DNA of 19,443 nt from CAZEAC01 sp964510065 (GTDB lineage Bacteria; Bdellovibrionota_C; UBA2361; CAIXSY01): assembly GCA_964510065.1 (NCBI GenBank), contig CAZEAC010000085.1:1-19443 (forward strand), given 5' to 3'. Below, piece after piece: positions 1 to 6,802 of this stretch. The position numbers were made by a program, and so were the translations under genes. The notes under the pieces are model-generated. The model searched no databases and was not told where the DNA came from. It was given only the letters and a program-made list of their open reading frames with translations. Numbering within the stretch: the stretch's first letter is position 1; each line of letters starts with the position of its first letter.

Positions 1-50
1 AGAGGCAGGAAAAGTCGGAAGCTTTGTTTGCAGTGTGCCAGTGCCGATTT

Positions 51-551
51 CTACTTCTTCTCTTCGGGTTTTTCGTCTTGCTTTTCTTCCGCCGACTTTT
101 CTTCGTCGGTCCATAACGGATAACGCGTCGTGAGACTTGGACTGTCGAAGATAATTTGAATTCCACGGCGGTTCTTGAGATTGACGAATACTGGGGCTTT
201 CAAATTGGCTGTCGTCTGGCGCGGATCAGATCGCACTGTTACTACGATTAGAATTGCATACTCGTCGCCTTCGACGAGATCAATATCTTTGTCGCCCCAC
301 GGTGGATCAAGCTGCACTTCATTTGCAAACTCGAATCCGTCTACCACGACGAAGGCAAGATGTGGATCCTCCACCGAATGCAGCCACGAAAATGGCGGCT
401 TATGATCGAGCATCACGAATTTGGTGTGACGCGGGAAACCAATCAAACCCGCGGGAATAACAATGAGACTGTCTTCGGGGACAGAAAGTTCTCCAAAGCG
501 CGAGCTCTGGAATTGCAACATCGGACGATTATCCGAACCTTGATCACTCAT
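51..551 (-). CDS. fliW: Flagellar assembly factor FliW
   Basis: FliW binds flagellin and antagonises CsrA, linking flagellin export to translation. The 166-residue protein has the family pattern: an N-terminal strand region with FGELSVPEDSLIVIPAGLIGFP near residues 19-40, a central FSWLHSVEDPHLAFVV segment near 54-69, and a late NLKAPVFVNLKNRRGIQII block near 116-134. The last ~18 residues are a low-complexity Glu/Lys/Asp tail not needed by the family fold. It is the last visible gene of the minus-strand flagellar operon. Its ATG lies inside the 3' end of csrA (8-nt overlap), so translation is probably coupled. The csrA-fliW pairing is itself strong support. The 50 bases beyond its stop show no further gene before the window edge. 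Confidence 0.95.
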   Translation of the reverse strand: MSDQGSDNRPMLQFQSSRFGELSVPEDSLIVIPAGLIGFPRHTKFVMLDHKPPFSWLHSVEDPHLAFVVVDGFEFANEVQLDPPWGDKDIDLVEGDEYAILIVVTVRSDPRQTTANLKAPVFVNLKNRRGIQIIFDSPSLTTRYPLWTDEEKSAEEKQDEKPEEKK

Positions 552-930
552 CGAAATTCTTCTTTTTCTTCCTCACGATAATCTCGGGTGAGCCCGGGGA
601 AGGTTGCGCTGAAAAAGCTGGTGGCGCAAGCCGCCGCTTCTTCTCGCCTGAATCCCCCTGAAATGCAGGCGTATTTCCCTTGCGGGGCAGGTCCTTCTTT
701 GAACCCTGCCACGCACTCACTAGACTATCGAGACTGCCTTCGGGCACCGCGCCCTGAGCAGCAAGCTTATTCTCCTCAATTATTTGAAGGTAGATCTCCT
801 CGCGGTAAATCCTAATCTCCGGAGGTGCATCGATTCCTATTCGAATCTGATGCCCTTTAAGCTCTACAATCGTTACCTTGACGTCGCCTATGTACAGACT
901 TTCGCCAGGTTTTCTTGTCAGAATAAGCAT
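544..930 (-). CDS. csrA: Carbon storage regulator CsrA with long C-terminal extension
   Basis: CsrA is an RNA-binding dimer that blocks translation at GGA motifs, typically those on flagellin mRNA. Residues 1-55 are canonical: it begins MLILTRKPGESLYIGD, and the RNA-contacting L4, R6 and the Arg of IYREEIY are present. The ATG at 928-930 was chosen because the family begins exactly at MLILTR. An in-frame ATG at 1041 would add 37 residues with no family resemblance. The protein is 128 residues, against about 60-75 usual. The extra ~70 residues are Pro/Ser/Lys-rich and end in a basic run (RKKKKNFDE). It lies 138 nt downstream of flgL and overlaps fliW by 8 nt. The extension is in frame and uninterrupted; whether it is functional is not known. 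Confidence 0.95.
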   Translation of the reverse strand: MLILTRKPGESLYIGDVKVTIVELKGHQIRIGIDAPPEIRIYREEIYLQIIEENKLAAQGAVPEGSLDSLVSAWQGSKKDLPRKGNTPAFQGDSGEKKRRLAPPAFSAQPSPGSPEIIVRKKKKNFDE

Positions 931-1068
931 GTCATCCGCCGTCCGTGGCTTACCTAAAACTCCACGACTATTTAGATAGCTTGTAAGCAGAAAGAGATTT
1001 AGCGCGTTTGAACTAAATCCGCAATTTACATAAGATCGCAAACAACGTTTCTGATTGTATGTTTGCTA
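931..1068 (-). promoter_or_regulatory. csrA leader with dyad and tandem GGA motifs
   Basis: This 138-nt gap between flgL and csrA is long for an operon whose other junctions overlap. Read on the minus strand, it holds a perfect 7-bp inverted repeat, GATTTAG / CTAAATC, with a 10-nt loop (996-1019). Just before the ATG it has ACGGACGGCGGATGAC, containing two GGA triplets that overlap the place a Shine-Dalgarno should occupy. GGA motifs at ribosome-binding sites are what CsrA binds, so autoregulation is plausible. This is inference; no clear sigma-28 or sigma-70 promoter was recognised here. Confidence 0.35.
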
Positions 1069-2058
1069 CTAGAGGTAGTCCAGAATTGAAAGGTTCAACA
1101 CCCTTGCATTGACTGTATATGAGGCTTCAAGCGCGGTTTGTGCCTGAGTAAGCTTTGACGCAGAGTCGGCCATATCAGTCTTCTGCAACCGGTCAACAAG
1201 CTCTTCGGCGGTGCTTCGTGCTGTTTTAAGCACGATGCTTGCAGTCTCTAGGCGTCTAAGCCTTCCCGCAACCGATGCCTGCTCTGGACTGATGTCATTC
1301 TCGCGAGCGTCATCGATAAGATCAATCGAGGCGAGAATATCATCGGTCTGCTGAGTGGTTCCCGCCGGAAAAGTCAGGGCGGCTCCGGTTCCGTCGGGCG
1401 CAGCTGGTGGCGCTGGATTTGTCGCGTATCCGGAAAGCGCCCGTCCGAGCCGCTCGAGCGCGAAGATAGCGTTGTCGAAAACCTGATTACCTGGAGTATT
1501 GACCGTCACGGTGAGTTGGTCGGTTATCTGTACTGAGCGAGTAGTAGCGGTGCCCAACTCAGCGTCGAAGACATAGCGCTGTGACGCGGGGCCGGTCGCT
1601 GGAGCTACGTATGTTGCTGCATCGTAAGGTGGATCATCGTCGTCAGCTGCGCCGTAAATATATTGACCCTGATACGTCGAATTGGCGAGCGCCACCAGGT
1701 GGTCGCGCATTTCAAATACTTCGCGGGCGATCGTAGCTCTTACCTCGGTTGAGTTCGTCTCATTTGCGCCCTGAGTTGCGAGTTCCTTAGCATGAATCAT
1801 GATGTCGCTCACGTTGCCCAGGATATTCTCCTGAAATGTGAGCATGCTTTCTACTGAATCAACTCGTCCTTGGAATGCCGTCACTTTACGGAGTGACTCT
1901 TGGTACTGAGATATCGTCCCTAGATAGGTACTGTCGCCTGGATTTCGCACTTTAAAGCCGGTTGAAACTTCGTCGCTGTAGCGCTGAACTTCGCTTTTTT
2001 GCTTCTCGATTTCACTGAGAATAATACGTGTGGTTTGGTTTTGCGCTATTCTGGTCAT
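1069..2058 (-). CDS. flgL: Flagellar hook-associated protein 3 (FlgL)
   Basis: FlgL forms the second hook-filament junction ring, between FlgK and the flagellin filament. The 329-residue protein has flagellin-like termini. The N-terminal coiled region (MTRIAQNQTTRIILSEIEKQKSEV, then the DEVSTGFKVRNPGD turn near residues 29-42) matches the FlgL start, in which the QxxxSSGKRI.xPSDD motif is varied. The C-terminal helix (residues ~270-329) ends NARVLNLSILDYL, as the family does. The middle is a variable Ala/Asp/Pro-rich domain with the GQYIYGA motif typical of FlgL near residues 130-136. Its ATG overlaps the flgK stop as ATGA (4-nt overlap), indicating translational coupling. Length is normal for FlgL. 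Confidence 0.95.
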   Translation of the reverse strand: MTRIAQNQTTRIILSEIEKQKSEVQRYSDEVSTGFKVRNPGDSTYLGTISQYQESLRKVTAFQGRVDSVESMLTFQENILGNVSDIMIHAKELATQGANETNSTEVRATIAREVFEMRDHLVALANSTYQGQYIYGAADDDDPPYDAATYVAPATGPASQRYVFDAELGTATTRSVQITDQLTVTVNTPGNQVFDNAIFALERLGRALSGYATNPAPPAAPDGTGAALTFPAGTTQQTDDILASIDLIDDARENDISPEQASVAGRLRRLETASIVLKTARSTAEELVDRLQKTDMADSASKLTQAQTALEASYTVNARVLNLSILDYL

Positions 2059-3692
2059 ACGAGACTCACTACCTGTTCCAACATTTCATCGGCGACTTTG
2101 ATCATTCGAGCCGAGGCTTGAAATGCTTTCTGGAATTTAATTAGATTGGTGAACTCTTCATCGAGACTCACACCGGAAACTTCATCACGCTTGTTTTCTG
2201 CGGTAAGAAGATTCGCCGCAGCAACTTTCTTATTAGTTTCCGAACGGGCCTTAAGACTTCCGACTCGTGTCAGAGATTCTTGGTATGCGGCCTCGAAGCT
2301 ACCGGTAAAGCTGTAGGTGCCCATAGTGAAAGTGTGGTTCGAAGTAAGCGCAGTTGTAAGTGCCGCGACGTTTTGCCCGTCGCCGGAGGGAAACGAGACC
2401 GCACCAACTGCGACATTAGCATCTCGTGCGGCAGCGAAACGACGTGGATCGCTAAACGCAAGCTGGAGAATGCTCGAGAAGTTATCGATGCCCAATGCCG
2501 CCGCGTTAAGATCATTTGGAAGTCCGTCAGCATTGACGTCTTTTGCTCCGGCATACGCAAAATCAAAGAGTCCGTATACGCTCGGCGTGTTGCCGTAAAG
2601 GTCGCCGCTCGAAGGCTGATGTCCAGCGGCACCACCATTTTCATCCGGCCCAAGATAGGTCGTGTTGATATCAGTAAGAAGATTTCTGGTGTATGCCTCG
2701 ATTCGCGATGCTACTTCAACAAGGCTTCCGTCTGCTTGGAACGCGGAGGTGTTTGCCGGATCTGCATAGCCGCGGACCTTGAGCAGTGCGCCGATGGTAC
2801 CTTGCCCCTGCTGCAACGATTGCGTGAGATCAATGTGAGATGCACCGGCACCAGAATCGTAATCATAAACGATATAGCTAAGGATGCCGCCAGCGAGAGA
2901 GGGAGGCAGCCCGCCCGAATTGAAACTTGGTGCAACAGACACTTCGAGAGCTCGAGCAGTGTCTCCAGACACTATGGCGAAACCCTTTGCGAGAGTTATA
3001 TTTATTTGACCATCAGCTTGTTCGTTGACATCAAAGCTAATCTTCTCGGCGAGTTGACGGAGAAGTACGTCGCGTTGGTCGCGTTCATCTGCGGCGACGC
3101 CCCCGGTAAGTTCGCGCGCGGAAACAAGTCTATTCAGCGAGGCGATTTGCGAAGTGAGCGAGTTCACAGTTTCGATCTCGGTGGCTATTCTCTGATCAGC
3201 CTCGGTCTGTAATGAAGCGACCGTAGTATAGGCGACGTTAATTGAGTGTACGAGGTCGGTTGCGCGCTCAATCACGTTTGTGCGAAGTTCGATACTCGCA
3301 GGATTTGCGCCAAGATCGTTGACAGCGTTAAAAAACTCCGTGAAACTCGATCCAATGGTGCTGCCGGTATCATAGAGCGAAAATAGGCTCTGTACGCGGT
3401 TTAAGAAATCATCTTCGGTCTCATATGCGGCTTTGTCTCCAGTCGCTTCGCGCCAGAGCCTATCGACGAAGGAATCAGCAACACGATTGATTCCGCCAAT
3501 CTGCACGCCATTTCCGACGCTTATAATATTTCCACGTGCCGAGGCCACTCGGGTTTCAAGATCGAGAGTCCTTCGGGCGTAACCCGGTGTATTTACGTTG
3601 GCAATATTATTGGAAGTTGTGGCAATAACTGCCTGCTGCGCAATCAGCGAGCCAATCGCATTGTTGGTAATTTTCGCGCTAAAATTAGGCAT
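2055..3692 (-). CDS. flgK: Flagellar hook-associated protein 1 (FlgK)
   Basis: FlgK forms the first junction ring on top of the hook. The 545-residue protein carries the rod/hook N-terminal signature SNNIANVNTPGYARR at residues 27-41. The C-terminal signature is near residues 505-545 (SLDEEFTNLIKFQKAFQAS, then ADEMLEQVVSL). The long middle region contains the EIETVNSLTSQIASLN helix and the GGVAADERDQRDVLL motif typical of FlgK. The start is fixed by the family N-terminus and by an AGAGG Shine-Dalgarno at 3701-3705. It is the first gene of the operon flgK-flgL-csrA-fliW and lies about 47 nt downstream of the start expected from the sigma-54 promoter at 3750-3765. Confidence 0.97.
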   Translation of the reverse strand: MPNFSAKITNNAIGSLIAQQAVIATTSNNIANVNTPGYARRTLDLETRVASARGNIISVGNGVQIGGINRVADSFVDRLWREATGDKAAYETEDDFLNRVQSLFSLYDTGSTIGSSFTEFFNAVNDLGANPASIELRTNVIERATDLVHSINVAYTTVASLQTEADQRIATEIETVNSLTSQIASLNRLVSARELTGGVAADERDQRDVLLRQLAEKISFDVNEQADGQINITLAKGFAIVSGDTARALEVSVAPSFNSGGLPPSLAGGILSYIVYDYDSGAGASHIDLTQSLQQGQGTIGALLKVRGYADPANTSAFQADGSLVEVASRIEAYTRNLLTDINTTYLGPDENGGAAGHQPSSGDLYGNTPSVYGLFDFAYAGAKDVNADGLPNDLNAAALGIDNFSSILQLAFSDPRRFAAARDANVAVGAVSFPSGDGQNVAALTTALTSNHTFTMGTYSFTGSFEAAYQESLTRVGSLKARSETNKKVAAANLLTAENKRDEVSGVSLDEEFTNLIKFQKAFQASARMIKVADEMLEQVVSLV

Positions 3693-3707
3693 TTATCAAA
3701 CCTCTAT

Positions 3708-3724
3708 GCGGCAAAACTTGCCGC
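3708..3724 (-). promoter_or_regulatory. Stem-loop in flgK 5' leader
   Basis: A perfect inverted repeat, GCGGCAA-GTT-TTGCCGC on the minus strand, forms a 7-bp stem with a 3-nt loop. It lies within the predicted ~47-nt flgK leader and ends three bases before the AGAGG ribosome-binding site. It could stabilise the mRNA or tune initiation. It has no U-tract, so it does not look like an intrinsic terminator. The structure is seen in the sequence; any function is inferred. Confidence 0.5.
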
Positions 3725-3749
3725 TGGTACTGGCCATACGGATAAGAAG

Positions 3750-3765
3750 AGCAATGGATGTGCCA
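3750..3765 (-). promoter_or_regulatory. Sigma-54 (-24/-12) promoter for flgKL-csrA-fliW
   Basis: The minus strand reads TGGCACATCCATTGCT. This matches the RpoN consensus TGGCAC-N5-TTGCT, with exact spacing of GG and GC (10 nt between). Transcription would start about 12 nt past the GC, near 3739, giving a leader of about 47 nt to flgK. Sigma-54 control of hook-associated genes is known in several flagellar hierarchies (for example FlrC- or FlgR-type activators). No activator gene is in the window. Confidence 0.85.
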
Positions 3766-4070
3766 TCTTGGGCTAATGTCTGAGAAAGCGGGTTCTACCG
3801 CATCGACGAAACGGTGAGCTTTTCGGTTCCGCAAAAACTTTTAGGAAGTGAGCACGAGATCGAAATACGTAATGTATGGAGGTCGTGCTTGTATATGTTC
3901 GTACGGTATCTTCGTAGGAAACACACTTCCAGCTTGGCGCGCACGCACCAATGCCACAAAATGTGCACTTCTATGGCGCTTTAAATGAATCTAATATAGC
4001 GTAATCACGTCAAAAAACTGATGTTACCAATTCTTTGCTGACCTTCGAGCTGACGCGCCCTAAAATTGAA
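3766..4070. other. Intergenic region between divergent sigma-54 promoters
   Basis: About 305 bp separate the two -24 elements. No convincing gene is seen. Inverted repeats that might serve as enhancer sites for a bacterial enhancer-binding protein are AGCACGA (3851-3857) with TCGTGCT (3883-3889), and GGAAGTG (3844-3850) with CACTTCC (3924-3930). Neither was recognised as a known activator site. Sigma-54 activators usually bind 80-150 bp upstream, so one set of sites here could serve both promoters. Confidence 0.4.
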
Positions 4071-4086
4071 TGGCACGGTGTTTGCT
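4071..4086 (+). promoter_or_regulatory. Sigma-54 (-24/-12) promoter for secreted protein gene
   Basis: The plus strand reads TGGCACGGTGTTTGCT. This is a full match to TGGCACG-N4-TTGCT, with GG (4072-4073) and GC (4084-4085) 10 nt apart. A start near 4097 would give a leader of about 45 nt to the ATG at 4142, almost the same geometry as the flgK promoter facing the other way. Confidence 0.88.
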
Positions 4087-4141
4087 TCGGCTACAATGAA
4101 CGGTAATTTGCTTACCTTAAGTCGTGGGTGGTGGTAATTGT

Positions 4142-5473
4142 ATGAAATCCTTAATTTCTAAAATTCATCTGTATTCATTAGCACTAATTGTGAGTGCGCT
4201 CTTCGGCGTGGCTCCGCGCGATGCGCAGGCCGCTTGGGTATTTACTTGGGACGCTCCGACAAAAAATGTTGACGGGACTCCGCTTACGGATCTTGCTGGT
4301 TATGAATTAGTTTTAGGCACCGCCAGTCGCAATTATACCCAGACGATTCGACTTGGAAACACGACCACCCATCAGATTGACACGATTCCGCAAGGCGTGA
4401 CCTATTTTGTTGCGGTGTTGGCTTATGATACGTCCGAAAACAAAAGCGACTTTTCGAACGAAGTGCAGATTTCAAATTCAGGTGTGATTCAGCCTGGAAC
4501 CGATCCTGACGGCGATGGAATTCTTTCAGAAGTGGATAATTGCCCGACGGTTGCGAACCCTGGTCAGGAAGATGCGGATGCAGATGGGGCCGGAGATGTA
4601 TGTGATCCCTCTCCACACGCGGGCACGAGCCGCGCACGGTATGATTTTGACAATGATGGAATCTCCGATGTAATTGCTGGTCGTAAGGGCAAGAAGTTTG
4701 ATGTGTTCCTCTCGAGCAATTCATCTTTAGTCTCGGTAACGGTGAAAAACGCCGGTGGACGATTTGTGCACGGTGATTACGACGGCGATGGCGATTTCGA
4801 AGTTGGAACGATAGGTCGTAAAGGTCGTAGTCTTGTGTGGGACGCGTTCGATCTTTCGGGTAATAAAATCGCGAGCCAGACATTCGGCAAGAGTGGTCAA
4901 GCACCAGTGGCAGGATGTTTCCTCGATGGTGATTCAAAGTCCGATCTTGCGGTCTTCACGAATAAGAGTGTGCAGGTAAAACTTTCGGCTTCAAACAAGT
5001 CACGTAAGGTCTCTTTAAAGGGCTTTAGCGAGGTGAAGTCGGTTGATTGTGCCGATGCAAATGGCGACGGAATTGAAGATCTTATTGTCGCTGGAACAGT
5101 CCCGCCGAAGAAGGGTAAAGGAAAGGCAAAGCCGACGCTTCGAGTAATCAGCTTGCAGTCGGGAGTCCTTGCAAATATCACGCTTAAGAAGATTGGAACT
5201 ATTATCGCGGGCGATGTGAATGGGGATGGAGCGGCTGAAATAGGAGTCGCAGTTTCAAAGGGCAATAGCACTGCGCTCTCGCTATTCTCCTTAAGTGGGC
5301 AGTCGGCGCTGGAAACCTCACTATCCTTCGGGGCTAAGAGCGTGCTCATTGGAGACTTTGCTGGCGCTGATGGAATGCCACATGATGGACTTTCATTGCT
5401 CAGCAAAGATGGCAAAAGCTATACGTACCTATTTTATAATGCTTCGACTGCTGAGATTGGGTCGATCTTCTAA
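4142..5473 (+). CDS. Secreted FnIII / thrombospondin-3-like / FG-GAP repeat protein
   Basis: A predicted extracytoplasmic protein of 443 residues. Residues 1-30 form a signal peptide ending AQA. Residues ~31-112 resemble a fibronectin type III fold (AGYELVLG... TYFVAVLAYDTSENKSDFSNEV). Residues ~121-155 are a thrombospondin type-3-like Asp-rich segment (DPDGDGILSEVDNCP... DADADGAGDVCD) of the calcium-binding kind. Residues ~165-443 hold about six FG-GAP/VCBS-like blades with DxDxDG loops (DFDNDGISDVIAG, GDYDGDGDFEVG, DANGDGIEDLIVAG, GDVNGDGAAEIG), probably a beta-propeller. The ATG at 4142 was chosen because it starts the signal peptide; a GTG at 4124 would add six residues before it. It lies 56 nt downstream of a consensus sigma-54 promoter divergent from flgK, suggesting co-expression with flagella. 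An adhesin or surface role is inference. Its stop overlaps the convergent glycosyltransferase stop. Confidence 0.85.
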   Translation: MKSLISKIHLYSLALIVSALFGVAPRDAQAAWVFTWDAPTKNVDGTPLTDLAGYELVLGTASRNYTQTIRLGNTTTHQIDTIPQGVTYFVAVLAYDTSENKSDFSNEVQISNSGVIQPGTDPDGDGILSEVDNCPTVANPGQEDADADGAGDVCDPSPHAGTSRARYDFDNDGISDVIAGRKGKKFDVFLSSNSSLVSVTVKNAGGRFVHGDYDGDGDFEVGTIGRKGRSLVWDAFDLSGNKIASQTFGKSGQAPVAGCFLDGDSKSDLAVFTNKSVQVKLSASNKSRKVSLKGFSEVKSVDCADANGDGIEDLIVAGTVPPKKGKGKAKPTLRVISLQSGVLANITLKKIGTIIAGDVNGDGAAEIGVAVSKGNSTALSLFSLSGQSALETSLSFGAKSVLIGDFAGADGMPHDGLSLLSKDGKSYTYLFYNASTAEIGSIF

Positions 5474-6738
5474 CTCTTGATCAGCACTTCGAACTCTTTT
5501 GCTGTAATCGGCGCGTCAAAGCGGGATTTGGCGTGATGGTAAGCGGAGAGGCCGAATTCTCGAGCTTGTGCTGGGTCAAGAGTCAGTAGTGAGTGTATCC
5601 ACTGTTCTGCAGTTTCAGCGCAGAAATAGCTTTGGCCTGGAATGAGTCCGATGCCCTCGACTCCCATCGCTGTACTGACGCAGGCCCTTCCGAATCGGCA
5701 TGCTTCGATAGCTTTAACGCGAGTACCGCTTCCGTAAAATATCGGTACAAGAGCCGCAACTGAGTCTTGGTATACCTTTTCGACATCCGGTACGCGCCCT
5801 AAGAACTGCACATTTGAGTCTTCGAGATAGGGCAGCAAGAACTCCGAGCGGCCGCTTCCTGCGATGACCAACACTAAGTCTTTGCGCTTTTCTCGGATCG
5901 TCGGCCACACATTCTTTAGAAACCAAACTAAGCCATCACGATTGGGCGGCCAATCCAACCGCCCCAAAAAAAGGAGCTTCCATGGAGCTGCCGGTGGAAA
6001 TGCCAAGGGTTCGGCAAACTGATAGCCAATCGAAACAACTCTACCTTTGAACTCCGGGACTGATTCTTTAAACGCCTCAAGATCATCTGCTGATACTGGC
6101 GCAGTAGCGTCAACACCTCGTACTACCGAGTGCTCAAATCGTGCGACCTGGCGCGCTTGCCAGAGAAGGATCCACTTAAGCAGTGGATCCGTGGTAACTG
6201 CGGCATTCCGCGACCAAATATCGGTCTCATGATTGTGAGCGCGGTAAATAAGCCTCGGAGCATGATTCGGGCGGCGAAAAGTCCCAATTCTTGAGGAATG
6301 TATTGCCGGGTGCAACCCATCGTATACCAAAGCATCCCAGCGGGTACCCCAACGGGTTGCCTCGTATACCTGAGTTTCACGCTGAATCGGAACCGTTCCT
6401 TCCATCGCGCGATTAATGATTTGCCGTACAAGGGTGGTAGAGAAACTCCGCATGGTAATAGGGACGAATGGGCGCCGCAATAGGTGCTGCAATATCTGAA
6501 TCGCTGCACCAAGCTTATCCTTGGACTGCTCTTTTCGCGTGAGCGCCATTGCGCTACGGAAGCCAAGCTCTTTATGTGATACTGCGAAGTCGATTTTTTC
6601 GCTTGGCTGCACAAGTGCAAGAAGATCAATTTCGTGACCAAGCCGACTCATTTCGCGAATAAGAACGCTGCTCGCAACTTTAGATCCGTCGTCGGCAGGA
6701 AATGGCCATTTTGTTAATACCCAAAGGAGATTGCTCAT
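5470..6738 (-). CDS. GT4-type (GT-B fold) glycosyltransferase
   Basis: A 422-residue cytoplasmic glycosyltransferase, likely adding a sugar to the lipid-linked repeat unit of the exopolysaccharide. The N-terminal half begins LLWVLTKWPFPADDGSKVASSVLIREMSRLGHEIDLLAL, typical of GT-B donor/acceptor domains. The C-terminal half carries KLLFLGRLDWPPNRDGLVWFL, then VQFLGRVPDV, then the nucleotide-sugar-binding segment GSGTRVKAIEACRFGRACVST with its conserved Glu. The ATG at 6738 was taken; a TTG three codons upstream (6747) is possible, and neither has a clear Shine-Dalgarno. It is the last gene of the minus-strand exopolysaccharide operon, 64 nt after the Wzz-like gene. Its TAG overlaps the TAA of the convergent secreted-protein gene by 4 nt. 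Sugar specificity cannot be read from sequence. Confidence 0.88.
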   Translation of the reverse strand: MSNLLWVLTKWPFPADDGSKVASSVLIREMSRLGHEIDLLALVQPSEKIDFAVSHKELGFRSAMALTRKEQSKDKLGAAIQILQHLLRRPFVPITMRSFSTTLVRQIINRAMEGTVPIQRETQVYEATRWGTRWDALVYDGLHPAIHSSRIGTFRRPNHAPRLIYRAHNHETDIWSRNAAVTTDPLLKWILLWQARQVARFEHSVVRGVDATAPVSADDLEAFKESVPEFKGRVVSIGYQFAEPLAFPPAAPWKLLFLGRLDWPPNRDGLVWFLKNVWPTIREKRKDLVLVIAGSGRSEFLLPYLEDSNVQFLGRVPDVEKVYQDSVAALVPIFYGSGTRVKAIEACRFGRACVSTAMGVEGIGLIPGQSYFCAETAEQWIHSLLTLDPAQAREFGLSAYHHAKSRFDAPITAKEFEVLIKS

Positions 6739-6802
6739 GCATGACAACCATTTGCCGAATTAATAAGATCCCTTTGTAAGCGTACAGATATCATCCGCGC
6801 AA

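Noticed and set aside
17..44. TGGCAC-like motif on the minus strand after fliW, possibly a promoter for a next gene.
   Set aside because: No TTGC at the required spacing; the GC falls off register.
931..1041. N-terminal extension of CsrA from the ATG at 1041.
   Set aside because: The added 37 residues do not belong to the family, whose proteins begin at MLILTR; the internal ATG at 928-930 is the expected start.
2280..3212. A 310-residue plus-strand open frame opposite flgK.
   Set aside because: It is a shadow of the well-supported flgK reading frame; it has no ribosome-binding site and a composition unlike a real protein.
4284..4937. A 217-residue minus-strand frame opposite the secreted repeat protein.
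   Set aside because: Rich in His, Arg, Gln and Ser from reading Asp/Gly repeat codons in antisense; no start signal.
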